NCBI GenBank assembly: GCA_900110595.1 | Contig: FOEZ01000007.1 | Location: 62,001 to 126,000 of the forward strand | DNA: 64,000 nucleotides | Origin: Arthrobacter sp. OV608 | GTDB taxonomy: Bacteria; Actinomycetota; Actinomycetes; Actinomycetales; Micrococcaceae | Direction of reading: 5' to 3' | In this document: piece by piece, positions 1 through 7,688 of the stretch | Layout: every line of letters starts with the position of its first letter | How positions within the stretch are numbered: position 1 is the first letter of the stretch | Notes under the pieces: generated by a model | What the model was told of the DNA's origin: nothing | Seen by the model: only the letters and a program-made list of their open reading frames with translations | Databases searched by the model: none | Position numbers and translations under genes: made by a program

Positions 1-442
1 ATTTTGCTATTACGGTGATTACCGGTGAAGAATAGTCGATCCTGTCCCGCACTCTTAGAGACGACACGGATAGGCTTGTTTTGAGTCGCAAGCGGAAGGA
101 GGTTGCGTCAGGTGGGCTCGTTGAACCAGGGGAAAGGAACCGAAGGACGGTGCGCGCGCGTTAGCCGCCGGTCGCTTTGAGCACGTGCGGGCCTATTCCT
201 TGCAGCGCTAGGGGTCCCCCTTTTGGCGGTGGACCGATGCCCCTGGCATGCTCATTGTTTGATCGTCTTCTGGAATTTGGGGCACGAGCCTAGGACCAAG
301 AGTCTTTAGCGCCGCGATGACGATCGGACGCGGCGTTGTCGGAATGACTGAAGGACTGCGTACCGTGAAGGCAGCCTTCAGCATGTCCTCGTCGTATGAG
401 TTGATATCTGGGGACACCGCGGCACCTTTGAAGTTGCGGCAT

Positions 443-580
443 ATAGGTCGTCCCTACCTGTTCCTGTTCCTGTTTCACGTGAAACAGGACTGAGCTGGGA
501 AGCCTAACCATTTCAGGTAGTGCTGCGAGACCGTTCAGTTTCCACTTATTGCGACAGCGAGGCCAATGCGGGCGCAGCTG
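443..580 (+). repeat. Tandem direct repeat, copy 1, with intact parS
   Basis: First copy of a degenerate head-to-tail duplication (138 bases). It opens with ataggtc, carries a perfect parS, and ends with ccaatgcgggcgcagctg. The second copy starts at the next base and keeps the same order of blocks: ataggtc, parS, actgagc, cctaaccatttc, accgttcagttt, gcgacagcg, ccaatgc and cagctg. Identity is clear by eye but broken by small indels, so the duplication is old. Confidence 0.8.
471..486. promoter_or_regulatory. parS: parS site 1 (perfect consensus)
   Basis: TGTTTCACGTGAAACA is the 16-bp palindromic ParB-binding consensus of most bacteria. The palindrome extends 3 bases on each side (TCC/GGA), giving 22 bp of dyad symmetry at 468-489. 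Location beside trxA-trxB in a non-coding region is typical of actinobacterial parS sites. Its role is to nucleate ParB for chromosome segregation. Confidence 0.96.
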
Positions 581-708
581 ATAGGTCATCCCTGTTCCTG
601 TTTCAGGTGAAACAGGAACTGAGCCGCGGGGCCTAGCCATTTCCGGCTGGGGATGCGGGGACCGTCCAGTTTCACTTTTGCGGCAGCGGGCCAATGCTGG
701 CACAGCTG
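581..708 (+). repeat. Tandem direct repeat, copy 2, with altered parS
   Basis: Second copy (128 bases), directly abutting the first. It is about 10 bases shorter, mainly through loss of a ttcctg-type repeat ahead of the parS site. Its parS differs from the consensus at one central base. The copies keep matching blocks along their full length, so duplication is a better explanation than chance similarity around a shared protein-binding site. Confidence 0.8.
599..614. promoter_or_regulatory. parS: parS site 2 (one mismatch)
   Basis: TGTTTCAGGTGAAACA matches the parS consensus except at one central position (CG to GG), which breaks the core dyad. It lies at the same place in repeat copy 2 as site 1 in copy 1, so it is probably a decayed duplicate. 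ParB binding is likely weaker, though single-mismatch sites are used in other species. Confidence 0.85.
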
Positions 709-1170
709 CGGGCATTCGAAGGCATTGGAATCTTGGTCACTTTCGCCGCGCATGTTTTGGGGAAGGCGAGGTGGTCCAAATCGAAGTGGGCACAAGCCGG
801 CGAGTTCGCTCCCTAATCGCAGTGAACATCCGAACAATCCCACCGACTCTCGTGCTGTTTTGGGTATGGAGCTGGTGCAAAGTCCGTGGTTGTGCCAGGC
901 GCGGGTTGCCGGTGCCGGCATCTTCGACTCGTAAGTGGTGGAGCGGCTACTCTCCTTGGCCCCGCAGGCGGAATCGATGCGGATAGCATCCTAGAGCCTG
1001 CCGAGTCTTGGATTCTGCCGCGGCCCTGCCGGCCCCGTGCTGCTCCTGGTGGAAAGGCTACTCGGGATGGGTGCGCCCCGCTCTTCCGCTTCTTCTGCAG
1101 CTTCACCTGTTTTACGCCACGAATTGCTGCTGCAGCTCGCTGCACTACTGCAACAACCAACTGGGCTTCG

Positions 1171-1186
1171 TGTTTCACGTGAAACA
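1171..1186. promoter_or_regulatory. parS: parS site 3 (perfect consensus)
   Basis: A second perfect TGTTTCACGTGAAACA, 700 bases from site 1 and outside the tandem duplication. It is enclosed by an extra inverted repeat, GCTTCGTG at 1165-1172 and CACGAAGC at 1192-1199, placed asymmetrically around the core. Together with sites 1 and 2 it forms the cluster that probably loads ParB near the origin. Confidence 0.96.
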
Positions 1187-1343
1187 ACGGGCACGAAGCG
1201 CAGCGCAAGAACTGCGCGGGGAACTCAGCGTTTTCCCCTGTGTCCGCAAAGTTCATCCAAAGGCAGTGGGCCCCGCCGTATGGATGTGCAGCAATAAGAG
1301 CACGTCACTCTGCGTGCACCACAGCAGCGAACGCCTTGGGAAC

Positions 1344-1406
1344 AAAAAGGTGGCCACTGCCCTCACGAGCAATGGCCACCCTCTACGGTTGCTGGTCCCC
1401 CAGCAA
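1344..1406 (-). terminator. Two hairpins downstream of trxA, the second an intrinsic terminator
   Basis: Reading on the minus strand after the trxA stop, a first hairpin pairs 1389-1395 with 1400-1406 (TTGCTGG/CCAGCAA, 4-base loop). A second pairs GGTGGCCATTGC with GCAGTGGCCACC (12 pairs including one G-U, 8-base loop; arms within 1349-1380) and is followed directly by TTTTTG. The second is a canonical Rho-independent terminator for the trxB-trxA transcript. Confidence 0.88.
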
Positions 1407-1416
1407 GCGTTTTTTG

Positions 1417-1743
1417 TTAGGACAGTACGTCCGCGAATTCCTTCTCAAAGAACTGCTTCGGCTTGGCTCCGATAACCGTGCTCTTCACTTCGCCGCCCTG
1501 GAACAGGTAGACGGCAGGAATGGACGTGATTCCGTATTCGGCTGCGATAGCCGGGTTGTCGTCAACGTTCAGCTTCACGACATCAACCTTCTCGCTGTAC
1601 TCAACGGAGATTTCGTCGAGGATAGGCCCGAGCTTGCGGCAGGGACCGCACCATTCAGCCCAAAAATCAACGATGACCGGCTTGTCAGAGGACAGGACGT
1701 CCGTGCCGAAACTTGCGTCTGTTACATCTTTTGCATTGCTCAT
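1417..1743 (-). CDS. trxA: Thioredoxin
   Basis: A 108-residue cytoplasmic thioredoxin, a general protein-disulfide reductant recharged by the thioredoxin reductase encoded just upstream. The active site WCGPC is at residues 31-35, with redox cysteines 32 and 35. The conserved cis-proline follows in the SIPAV segment, and length is normal for the family. It follows trxB on the same strand after 33 bases, so the two are almost certainly co-transcribed. A purine-rich AGAGAGAGA precedes the ATG as ribosome-binding site, and strong terminator hairpins follow the stop. The trxB-trxA pair next to parS is the usual actinobacterial arrangement. Confidence 0.98.
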   Translation of the reverse strand: MSNAKDVTDASFGTDVLSSDKPVIVDFWAEWCGPCRKLGPILDEISVEYSEKVDVVKLNVDDNPAIAAEYGITSIPAVYLFQGGEVKSTVIGAKPKQFFEKEFADVLS

Positions 1744-1776
1744 AATCTGTCTCTCTCTTCGATGGCGTTTACGGAC

Positions 1777-2733
1777 TTAGGCGTGCAGGTCTGCGAGGTA
1801 GTGCTCCACGTCAATGGCCGCTACACAGCCCGAACCCGATGCGGTGATGGCTTGGCGGTAGGTGGGGTCTACAACGTCGCCTGCAGCAAAGACACCCGGC
1901 AGGCTCGTCCTGGAACTCCGCCCCTGCACAGCGATGGTGCCCTCGGGCGTCAACTCCAGAACGTCCTTCACCAGGTCAGTACGCGGGTCGTTACCAATAG
2001 CCACAAACACACCCGTGACCGCAAGATCTGAAACTGAACCGTCAATAAGGTTCTTCAACTTCAGGCCGGTGACTTTGCTTTCGCCGATGACATCCTCAAC
2101 GGTGCTGTTCCAGATGAAGTTGATCTTCTCGTGCGCCAGTGCCCTGTCGGCCATGATCTTGGAGGCCTTGAGCGAATCACGACGGTGAACAACCGTTACC
2201 GATTTAGCGAACTTGGTAAGGAACAACGCTTCTTCCATGGCTGAGTCTCCCCCACCGATGACAGCAATGTCCTGGTCCTTGAAGAAGAAACCGTCACAGG
2301 TTGCACACCAGCTAACACCGTGTCCGGACAGCCGCTTCTCATTCGGAAGGCCAAGCTCACGGTAGGCGGAGCCGGTGGAGAGAATCACTGCTTTGGCCTG
2401 GAAAGTTTCCCCCGTGGCGATGGTGACCCGCTTGACAGGTCCTTCCAGTTGGAGCGATGTGACGTCTTCGAACTGGATCTCCGTGCCGAAGCGTGCTGCC
2501 TGCTTCTCGAAGTTCTCCATCAGGTCTGGTCCCATGATGCCATCGGGGAAGCCCGGGTAGTTCTCCACATCGGTGGTGTTCATCAGTTCACCGCCGGCGG
2601 TGACAGAGCCTGCCAGCAAAAGGGGCTTCAGGTTGGCCCGGGCAGTGTAGACAGCTGCCGTGTAACCAGCGGGGCCGGAGCCGACGATGATGACATCACG
2701 TACATCCGACGTGGTGTTTTCTGCGATGGTCAC
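1777..2733 (-). CDS. trxB: Thioredoxin-disulfide reductase
   Basis: FAD/NADPH-dependent reductase that passes electrons from NADPH to thioredoxin; about 318 residues. From the N-terminus it shows the FAD motif GSGPAG (18-23), the redox-active CATC (cysteines 143 and 146), the NADPH motif GGGDSAMEE and a C-terminal AAGDV FAD-contact motif. The open frame continues upstream to 2901 but that extension is low-quality and unlike the family. I place the start at the GTG at 2733, preceded by AGGAAGAGG about 11 bases away. The partner gene trxA follows after 33 bases. Confidence 0.97.
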   Translation of the reverse strand: MTIAENTTSDVRDVIIVGSGPAGYTAAVYTARANLKPLLLAGSVTAGGELMNTTDVENYPGFPDGIMGPDLMENFEKQAARFGTEIQFEDVTSLQLEGPVKRVTIATGETFQAKAVILSTGSAYRELGLPNEKRLSGHGVSWCATCDGFFFKDQDIAVIGGGDSAMEEALFLTKFAKSVTVVHRRDSLKASKIMADRALAHEKINFIWNSTVEDVIGESKVTGLKLKNLIDGSVSDLAVTGVFVAIGNDPRTDLVKDVLELTPEGTIAVQGRSSRTSLPGVFAAGDVVDPTYRQAITASGSGCVAAIDVEHYLADLHA

Positions 2734-2906
2734 TGAACGGTGAACCTCTTCCTTATTAGACGCGCCCCGCCTTGGAGGCCGGCCACATGGCACAACTGAT
2801 ACTGCTGGCTGATTATTCCGGCGCCCAACACGATGGATTTCCGGCAGGCAGCAACAGCCAGCTCCGTGAGGCGCTCTTTCCAGATTACCGTCTCGCGGCA
2901 AAAGGA

Positions 2907-2943
2907 AAGTGCCGCAGCCCGATGACCATGGACTGCGGCACTT
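2907..2943 (-). terminator. Intrinsic terminator of the pseudokinase-like gene
   Basis: Inverted repeat AAGTGCCGCAG (2907-2917) / CTGCGGCACTT (2933-2943), 11 perfect pairs with a 15-base loop. On the minus strand it lies 45 bases after the stop of the upstream gene and is followed by TTCCTTTTG, a U-rich tract. It separates that gene from trxB. Confidence 0.8.
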
Positions 2944-2987
2944 CCATCAGATAACTAGAAGAGGAACCCTCCCTGGTGGACCCGCGC

Positions 2988-4586
2988 TTACTGGACCTTG
3001 ATCTCAGCGAGCCGGAGGCCGTATCCGTAACGTGTCTTCGGAGCCGCCAACCGGGGCAGCGAATTGATCGACACGATCACATACTGCGCCTGAACAGGTT
3101 CTGCCAGGGGGATGTTCAGGTCCGTGGAGGTGAAGCTGTTCGTGCCAACAGCCTTGGCCCCGTCGATTGAGGGCCGGTCGTTGGTGTACAGGGTGATGTT
3201 TCCACCGGAGCCGCCGAGCTGCGAAAGCGTGATCGACGAGACGGTGGCAGGGCTCTTCAGTTTCACAACGAGCGGAACACCCTCGGGTGCGAGTCCGCCC
3301 CAGTTCTCAGTGGCAAATTCCATGTCCGACCAGTAGCTGGCAGCGTTGCCGTCGTAAGCCTTCACCAAATCGCGGTCGAACGTGGCGGCGAAGTCGAAGT
3401 TACCCTGGCGGGTGACTCCTTCAATGGCCGGCGGGACAGCAGGCGGTGCAGAGGTAGGTGCCTGGGTTGCGGTGGCGTTCGCAGAGGGAGCGCTGTTGTT
3501 GGTGCTGGCCGCCGTCGGCTTGGCCTGTGGCTGTGCAGAAAAGAGGCTGCCAAGGTTGGTCACGGCAAACACCAACCCGGCAATCAGGACCACTGCGAGG
3601 AGCCCGCCCACCAGCCACCGCATGGAGCGCGGTTCACGTTCCGGGGCATCCCGGTCGTCGCCGTCATCATAATCATCCTGATCGGAGTACGAAGCGCCCG
3701 CAGCGGCACCTGCAGCAGCGGCGGGGGCTGCGGACCGTGCAAAGACCGGAGACTTCTTTTTGGTAGGCCGCGGCTCTTCTTCTGCCTGGGCATCTTCGTA
3801 CAGGTCCTGGTCATCGACGTTCGCGTAGTCGTCCTCGGACCACAGCGAGACCTTCGGCTTCCCGGGACCGGACGGGGAGACGGATGACTCATCCCGGTCT
3901 GAAGGGCCCGACGGGAAGCTGGCGGTGGCCGGCTCCTCGGACTGAACCGCTGGCCTGGTGGCCGGACCCGAAACGCCCGGTGAAGCGGCACCGGCAGCGG
4001 CGCCAGCCGCCGCACCAGCGGCAGCCCCACCCAACGCAGAGGAACCGGACGGCTTGCGTCCAGCGGCGGGTGCCGCCGCAGGCCGTGCCGGCGGCTTGGG
4101 CGGCACTACGGGCGCTGCAGGGTAAGGATCAACCTGGCTGCGATGTCCGTCCGAGTAATTGATGTAGCCGGCGTCGACGTTTTCTTCGTCATCATAGGGC
4201 TCGGGTTCGCGGGACCGGGGCTGCCCAAAAATCTCGCTCCCCAAGGTGTCCGTGAAGAACGGTTCCACATAGGGAGGGTTGGAGGCCACCACGAGGTCCA
4301 GCAGGTCCGCAGCGGACGTGTGGTTGGTGATGAGGTACGTGGCCGCAGCTGTGACGCCGAGGTCCAAGACCTGGACTGTGCCGGGGCGCTCCCCGGTGGC
4401 AACCTCCCGGGCGCTTTGGGCAACCTGCTCTGTGTTGTCGGGTCCGGCAACCAGGATGCTGACCGGACGGTTCAGTACCTGGTCCACACCATCCAGCACC
4501 AGATCGTGGTCGTGCGAGGCCAATACGGTGGCTGTGACCTTGTAACGGCCGCCCAGTACTGATCCGACATCGATCGGGTTGGACAC
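2988..4586 (-). CDS. Membrane-anchored pseudokinase-like protein with discoidin-like outer domain
   Basis: 532 residues, downstream of murJ. Residues 10-105 resemble the N-lobe of a Ser/Thr kinase (GGRYKV at 12-17, then a region like the lobe ending in YLITNHTSAADLLDL). No HRD, DFG or catalytic lobe follows, so it cannot be an active kinase. Residues 130-320 are a low-complexity linker rich in Ala, Pro and acidic residues. A single membrane span is at about 323-345. After a Thr/Pro/Ala stalk, residues 400-532 look like an F5/8 (discoidin) or carbohydrate-binding beta-sandwich outside the cell. The same order (pseudokinase, span, outer domain) is fused to the C-terminus of MurJ/MviN in mycobacteria, where FhaA binds it. 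A role in regulating lipid II export is inference from that parallel. Confidence 0.75.
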   Translation of the reverse strand: MSNPIDVGSVLGGRYKVTATVLASHDHDLVLDGVDQVLNRPVSILVAGPDNTEQVAQSAREVATGERPGTVQVLDLGVTAAATYLITNHTSAADLLDLVVASNPPYVEPFFTDTLGSEIFGQPRSREPEPYDDEENVDAGYINYSDGHRSQVDPYPAAPVVPPKPPARPAAAPAAGRKPSGSSALGGAAAGAAAGAAAGAASPGVSGPATRPAVQSEEPATASFPSGPSDRDESSVSPSGPGKPKVSLWSEDDYANVDDQDLYEDAQAEEEPRPTKKKSPVFARSAAPAAAAGAAAGASYSDQDDYDDGDDRDAPEREPRSMRWLVGGLLAVVLIAGLVFAVTNLGSLFSAQPQAKPTAASTNNSAPSANATATQAPTSAPPAVPPAIEGVTRQGNFDFAATFDRDLVKAYDGNAASYWSDMEFATENWGGLAPEGVPLVVKLKSPATVSSITLSQLGGSGGNITLYTNDRPSIDGAKAVGTNSFTSTDLNIPLAEPVQAQYVIVSINSLPRLAAPKTRYGYGLRLAEIKVQ

Positions 4587-4751
4587 GTGTTCCTCCTAGA
4601 CTGTCCGGTATTGCCGGCTCGGTTGACGCAACCACCGTTCAGGGACCGGCGCGAGGCTGGCCCTTGAATGCAACTACCCCTGTTCCCTTCCGATCCTAGC
4701 CGATTGAGCCCGGCCCACCGTGGACAAAGGCAGCGGCGAACGGCCGGAATA

Positions 4752-6929
4752 TCACTTCTTGCGCGGCCGCCGCGGCTTGAAATGCGGGTTCTCGCCGGGC
4801 TTGCCCTGGAAGGTCCGCCGGCCGGGCAGCGGGATTTGCTCACGCAGCAGGCCGCCCCGTGCAGTACTCGGCTGGTCCTCTCCGGGGAGGTAGCCGCCGT
4901 CGTCCTGGCCCCTGCCGACCTCCGCAGGCGGCTGTGCGGCCGCCTCGCGCCGGGGAGCGGGTCCGGCGCGGAAGGAAACGGCGTCGAACTCGCCGGAAAT
5001 CCGGGGAATGAGGCCGGTGTCCACAGAGGTGGTGGCGCGCTCTGGCGCCTGCGGCTGACGGTCGCCGGAGGAACCACCGGAGGAACCACCGGAGGGACCA
5101 CCTGAGGAAGAGCCCGACGGCGGCGCGTCGTCTTCCGCTGAAGGGGCAGCCGGTCCCCCGCGCCCCAGCCGTCCCATCAGCGGCCGGAGCAGGTCCCGCA
5201 GTTCCGATACCCGGAACAACCTGAGCAGGAAGAAGTAGGCCACCAGCATGACGGGGCCCGCCACAACTACGGTGATGAGCGCCGTGATCCGGTTCTGCCA
5301 GGCAAAACCGTCCGGGTTGTAGCTGCCCAGGAGCCAGAGCGCGCCCGCACCTGCAATGGCGGAACCGAGGGCTGCGTAACCCATGCGGATGTAGGAGTTG
5401 GCGATCCGTGCCCCGTCCAGGTGGCCCAGGAGCCGGCGCAGGAAGTACGCGCTGATCACCACCGAGAGGATATTGCCCACCATATAGAGGACCGCGATGG
5501 CATAGATGATCTGGTTGACGGGCAGGAACTGGATGGCAAACGCCCCGGCCACGTACACAACGGCCAGCAGCAGCTGGATGTAGAAGGGTGTCCGGGCGTC
5601 CTCGTTGGCATAGAACACGCGGGACATCATGAAGTTTGCGCTCATAAACGGCGTACTGAGCGCGAGGATGGTTAACGTCTGGGCCAGCATCACGCCGTCC
5701 TGGCGGATGCCGCCAGAGAAGAACATGCCCAGCGGTCCGGCCAGGGCAAACAGGGCAAGGGCTCCGAACACCGTGGCCACGGCCATGGTCCGCAGGCCGT
5801 GTGAGAGGGCGTCACGCAGTTCAGCCCGGTTGCCGTCCTGCGATGCGCGGGTCATCCGGTTGAACAGGACAGTGGCCAGGGACAGGGCAATGATGGAGTG
5901 CGGCAGCAGGTACAGCTGGCTGGCCACCTCAAGGACGGCGTTGCCCGGAAGCATCTCCGCAGCGGGGTCGCCCGCCTCCTTCAGCCGGAGGCGTTCGGCA
6001 CCGGGGATGGTGGCGATGCGCATGACGTACAGGAAGGCGAGCTGCCCGACGGCGGCCGTCAGCAGCGTCCAGACGCTCAGCTTGGCTGCCTTGCCCAGTC
6101 CCACACCACGCCAGCCGAAGCGTGGACGGAGGCCCAGCTTCAGCCGGATCACGGGAATCATCAGGATGGCGGTCTGTGACACCACGCCGATGGTGGAGAA
6201 ACCGGCAACAAACAGGGTTTGGGTGGGCCCCCAGTTGTCCAGGGTGTGCGCATTGATTTCGTTGGCGCCGAAGATCCAGATGAACATGCCCAGCCCGGCG
6301 ATGGCCACCACGTTATTAAGGATGGGCGCCCACATGGCCGGCCCGAACGCACCATTGGCATTCAGGACCTGGGTGAGGAGGGCATACAGTCCGTAAAAGA
6401 AGATCTGCGGCAGGCACCAGAAAGCAAACGTTACCGCCAGCGCTTTCTGCTGCGGCGAGTACCCCTGGGTGGTGAGCTCAATAACCCCGGGCGCTGCCAG
6501 GGTCACCAGGGCGGTCAGCCCCAGCAGGAGCAGGACAGCCAGCGTCAGCAGGCGGCTGATGTAATCCGCTCCCCTGTCCGGGGCCTTGCTTGCCTTGATG
6601 ATCTGCGGCACCAGCACGGCGTTGAACACGCCGCCGGCCACCAGCAGGAAAATCAGGTTGGGCAGGTTGTTGGCATTGATGAAGGTGTCGTTGACCGTCG
6701 ATCCCAGGCCCAGGGCCGTGCCCAGCATCCAGGTCTTGCCGAAGCCCAGGAAACGGGACACCAGGGTGCCCGCGGCCATGATGGCACTGGAACGGGTTTC
6801 GCTGGGGCCTGCAGGAGCTGGCTGGGCAACGTCCGGGGCGGCCGGCTCAGGCGGAACGCCGTCGGGCGCCGCGTCGTCGGGCCGGCTGGACCTGTCGGAA
6901 GGAAAATTGGAAGCTGACATCGAGTTCAT
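4752..6929 (-). CDS. murJ: Lipid II flippase MurJ (MviN)
   Basis: Integral membrane flippase of the MOP superfamily that moves lipid II across the membrane for peptidoglycan synthesis. About 725 residues. A disordered Pro/Ala-rich N-terminus is followed by some 14 hydrophobic spans (roughly residues 50-560), starting with SAIMAAGTLVSRFLGFGK, typical of MurJ. The last ~150 residues are a hydrophilic tail with SGGSSGGSSGD-type repeats and many Arg/Pro, probably cytoplasmic. The frame is open to a GTG at 6959, but the ATG at 6929 with GGGTGAG just upstream is the better start. The NUDIX gene ends 50 bases upstream on the same strand and the pseudokinase gene follows after 165 bases. Unlike mycobacterial MviN, the pseudokinase module is not fused. 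Confidence 0.95.
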   Translation of the reverse strand: MNSMSASNFPSDRSSRPDDAAPDGVPPEPAAPDVAQPAPAGPSETRSSAIMAAGTLVSRFLGFGKTWMLGTALGLGSTVNDTFINANNLPNLIFLLVAGGVFNAVLVPQIIKASKAPDRGADYISRLLTLAVLLLLGLTALVTLAAPGVIELTTQGYSPQQKALAVTFAFWCLPQIFFYGLYALLTQVLNANGAFGPAMWAPILNNVVAIAGLGMFIWIFGANEINAHTLDNWGPTQTLFVAGFSTIGVVSQTAILMIPVIRLKLGLRPRFGWRGVGLGKAAKLSVWTLLTAAVGQLAFLYVMRIATIPGAERLRLKEAGDPAAEMLPGNAVLEVASQLYLLPHSIIALSLATVLFNRMTRASQDGNRAELRDALSHGLRTMAVATVFGALALFALAGPLGMFFSGGIRQDGVMLAQTLTILALSTPFMSANFMMSRVFYANEDARTPFYIQLLLAVVYVAGAFAIQFLPVNQIIYAIAVLYMVGNILSVVISAYFLRRLLGHLDGARIANSYIRMGYAALGSAIAGAGALWLLGSYNPDGFAWQNRITALITVVVAGPVMLVAYFFLLRLFRVSELRDLLRPLMGRLGRGGPAAPSAEDDAPPSGSSSGGPSGGSSGGSSGDRQPQAPERATTSVDTGLIPRISGEFDAVSFRAGPAPRREAAAQPPAEVGRGQDDGGYLPGEDQPSTARGGLLREQIPLPGRRTFQGKPGENPHFKPRRPRKK

Positions 6930-6980
6930 CGTCTCACCCGCAGCAGCCCATCGCCGCACGGCAGTCGCCGCGGTGCGCCC

Positions 6981-7529
6981 CTAAAGGTGTTCGGGAAGGA
7001 CTTCCCGGGCGAGGTCGGCGATCCGGCGTTCATTGGGGAAGGACAGCTTGCGGGCAAGTTCCTGGATGGGAACCCACGCCACGTCCACCGCTTCCTGGTC
7101 CGGATCGTTTTCGATGGTTAGTTCGCCGCCCGTGGCGCGCAGGAGGTAGTGGTGGACCGTTTTGTGGACACGGTGGCCGCTGACCGTGAACCAGTAGTCA
7201 ATGCTTCCCAGCGGTGCGAGGATGTCGCCTTCAATGCCGGTTTCCTCGGCAATCTCGCGGACGGCGGCCTGCTCGTTGTTTTCCTTGCCTTCGGGATGCC
7301 CCTTGGGCAGGCACCATTCCAAACGGCCGCCGCGATTGAGGCGGGCGATAATCGCCACCCTCAGTTCGGCGTCGGACGTATCCACCACCACGCCGCCGGC
7401 GGAGACTTCCTCCACCGTGGGCAGCGAGGCCGGCGCCGAATGCGGGGCAGGCGCAACGTGCGCACCGATTGCCGACGGCAACGGTGCGTTTGTCCTCCTG
7501 CCTGGAGCGCTCGGTACTGGATGGGCCAT
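6981..7529 (-). CDS. NUDIX hydrolase
   Basis: 182-residue pyrophosphohydrolase. The Nudix box is complete: G77 to E83 (GX5E), then REIAEETGI at 91-99, which supplies the metal-binding glutamates. A flexible Pro/Ala-rich N-terminus of about 40 residues precedes the fold. The substrate cannot be read from sequence. The frame runs upstream past the divergent CCA-adding enzyme start, so I use the ATG at 7529 (MAHPVPS). It shares a divergent 160-base promoter region with the plus-strand gene at 7689 and is the first gene of a probable operon with murJ. Location beside the CCA-adding enzyme and murJ is common in Micrococcaceae. Confidence 0.93.
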   Translation of the reverse strand: MAHPVPSAPGRRTNAPLPSAIGAHVAPAPHSAPASLPTVEEVSAGGVVVDTSDAELRVAIIARLNRGGRLEWCLPKGHPEGKENNEQAAVREIAEETGIEGDILAPLGSIDYWFTVSGHRVHKTVHHYLLRATGGELTIENDPDQEAVDVAWVPIQELARKLSFPNERRIADLAREVLPEHL

Positions 7530-7688
7530 GGAGTCCACTCTAACGACTGTTGCCCGTCCGTGATGACCGGAACATGACATCAACATGGACGGCATATGAC
7601 GCGCTTTGCCGGGGGCGGACGGAATCAGCAGGATCTTGACAGTATTTTGGCCTGCGGTGCCGCTGGTTTCTGACAAGCTTAAGTAACT

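Larger units (their letters stand above)
1..1416. other. Long gene-poor region carrying the parS cluster
   Basis: About 1.4 kb with no reading frame I can assign to a family. The open frames present overlap each other on both strands, show no strong third-position G/C preference, and several simply read through the parS palindromes. Its contents are three parS sites, a tandem duplication and, at the right end, the terminator hairpins of trxA. In related actinobacteria parA-parB lie next to trxA, so the unseen sequence to the left probably contains parB; this is inference from gene order. Any gene crossing the left edge cannot be judged from what is visible. Confidence 0.7.

Noticed and set aside
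208..417. 69-codon minus-strand ORF in the parS region
   Set aside because: No recognised family, weak third-position bias, no Shine-Dalgarno, and it lies in a region where frames overlap freely.
653..1256. Several overlapping ORFs on both strands around parS sites
   Set aside because: They are products of the same GC-rich sequence in different frames, read through parS palindromes, and have no family similarity.
1240..2031. Long plus-strand ORF of 263 codons
   Set aside because: It is antisense to trxA and trxB, whose minus-strand products are certain.
7636..7641. TTGACA as -35 box of the CCA-adding enzyme gene
   Set aside because: No acceptable -10 hexamer is found 16-18 bases downstream, so the promoter is not assigned.
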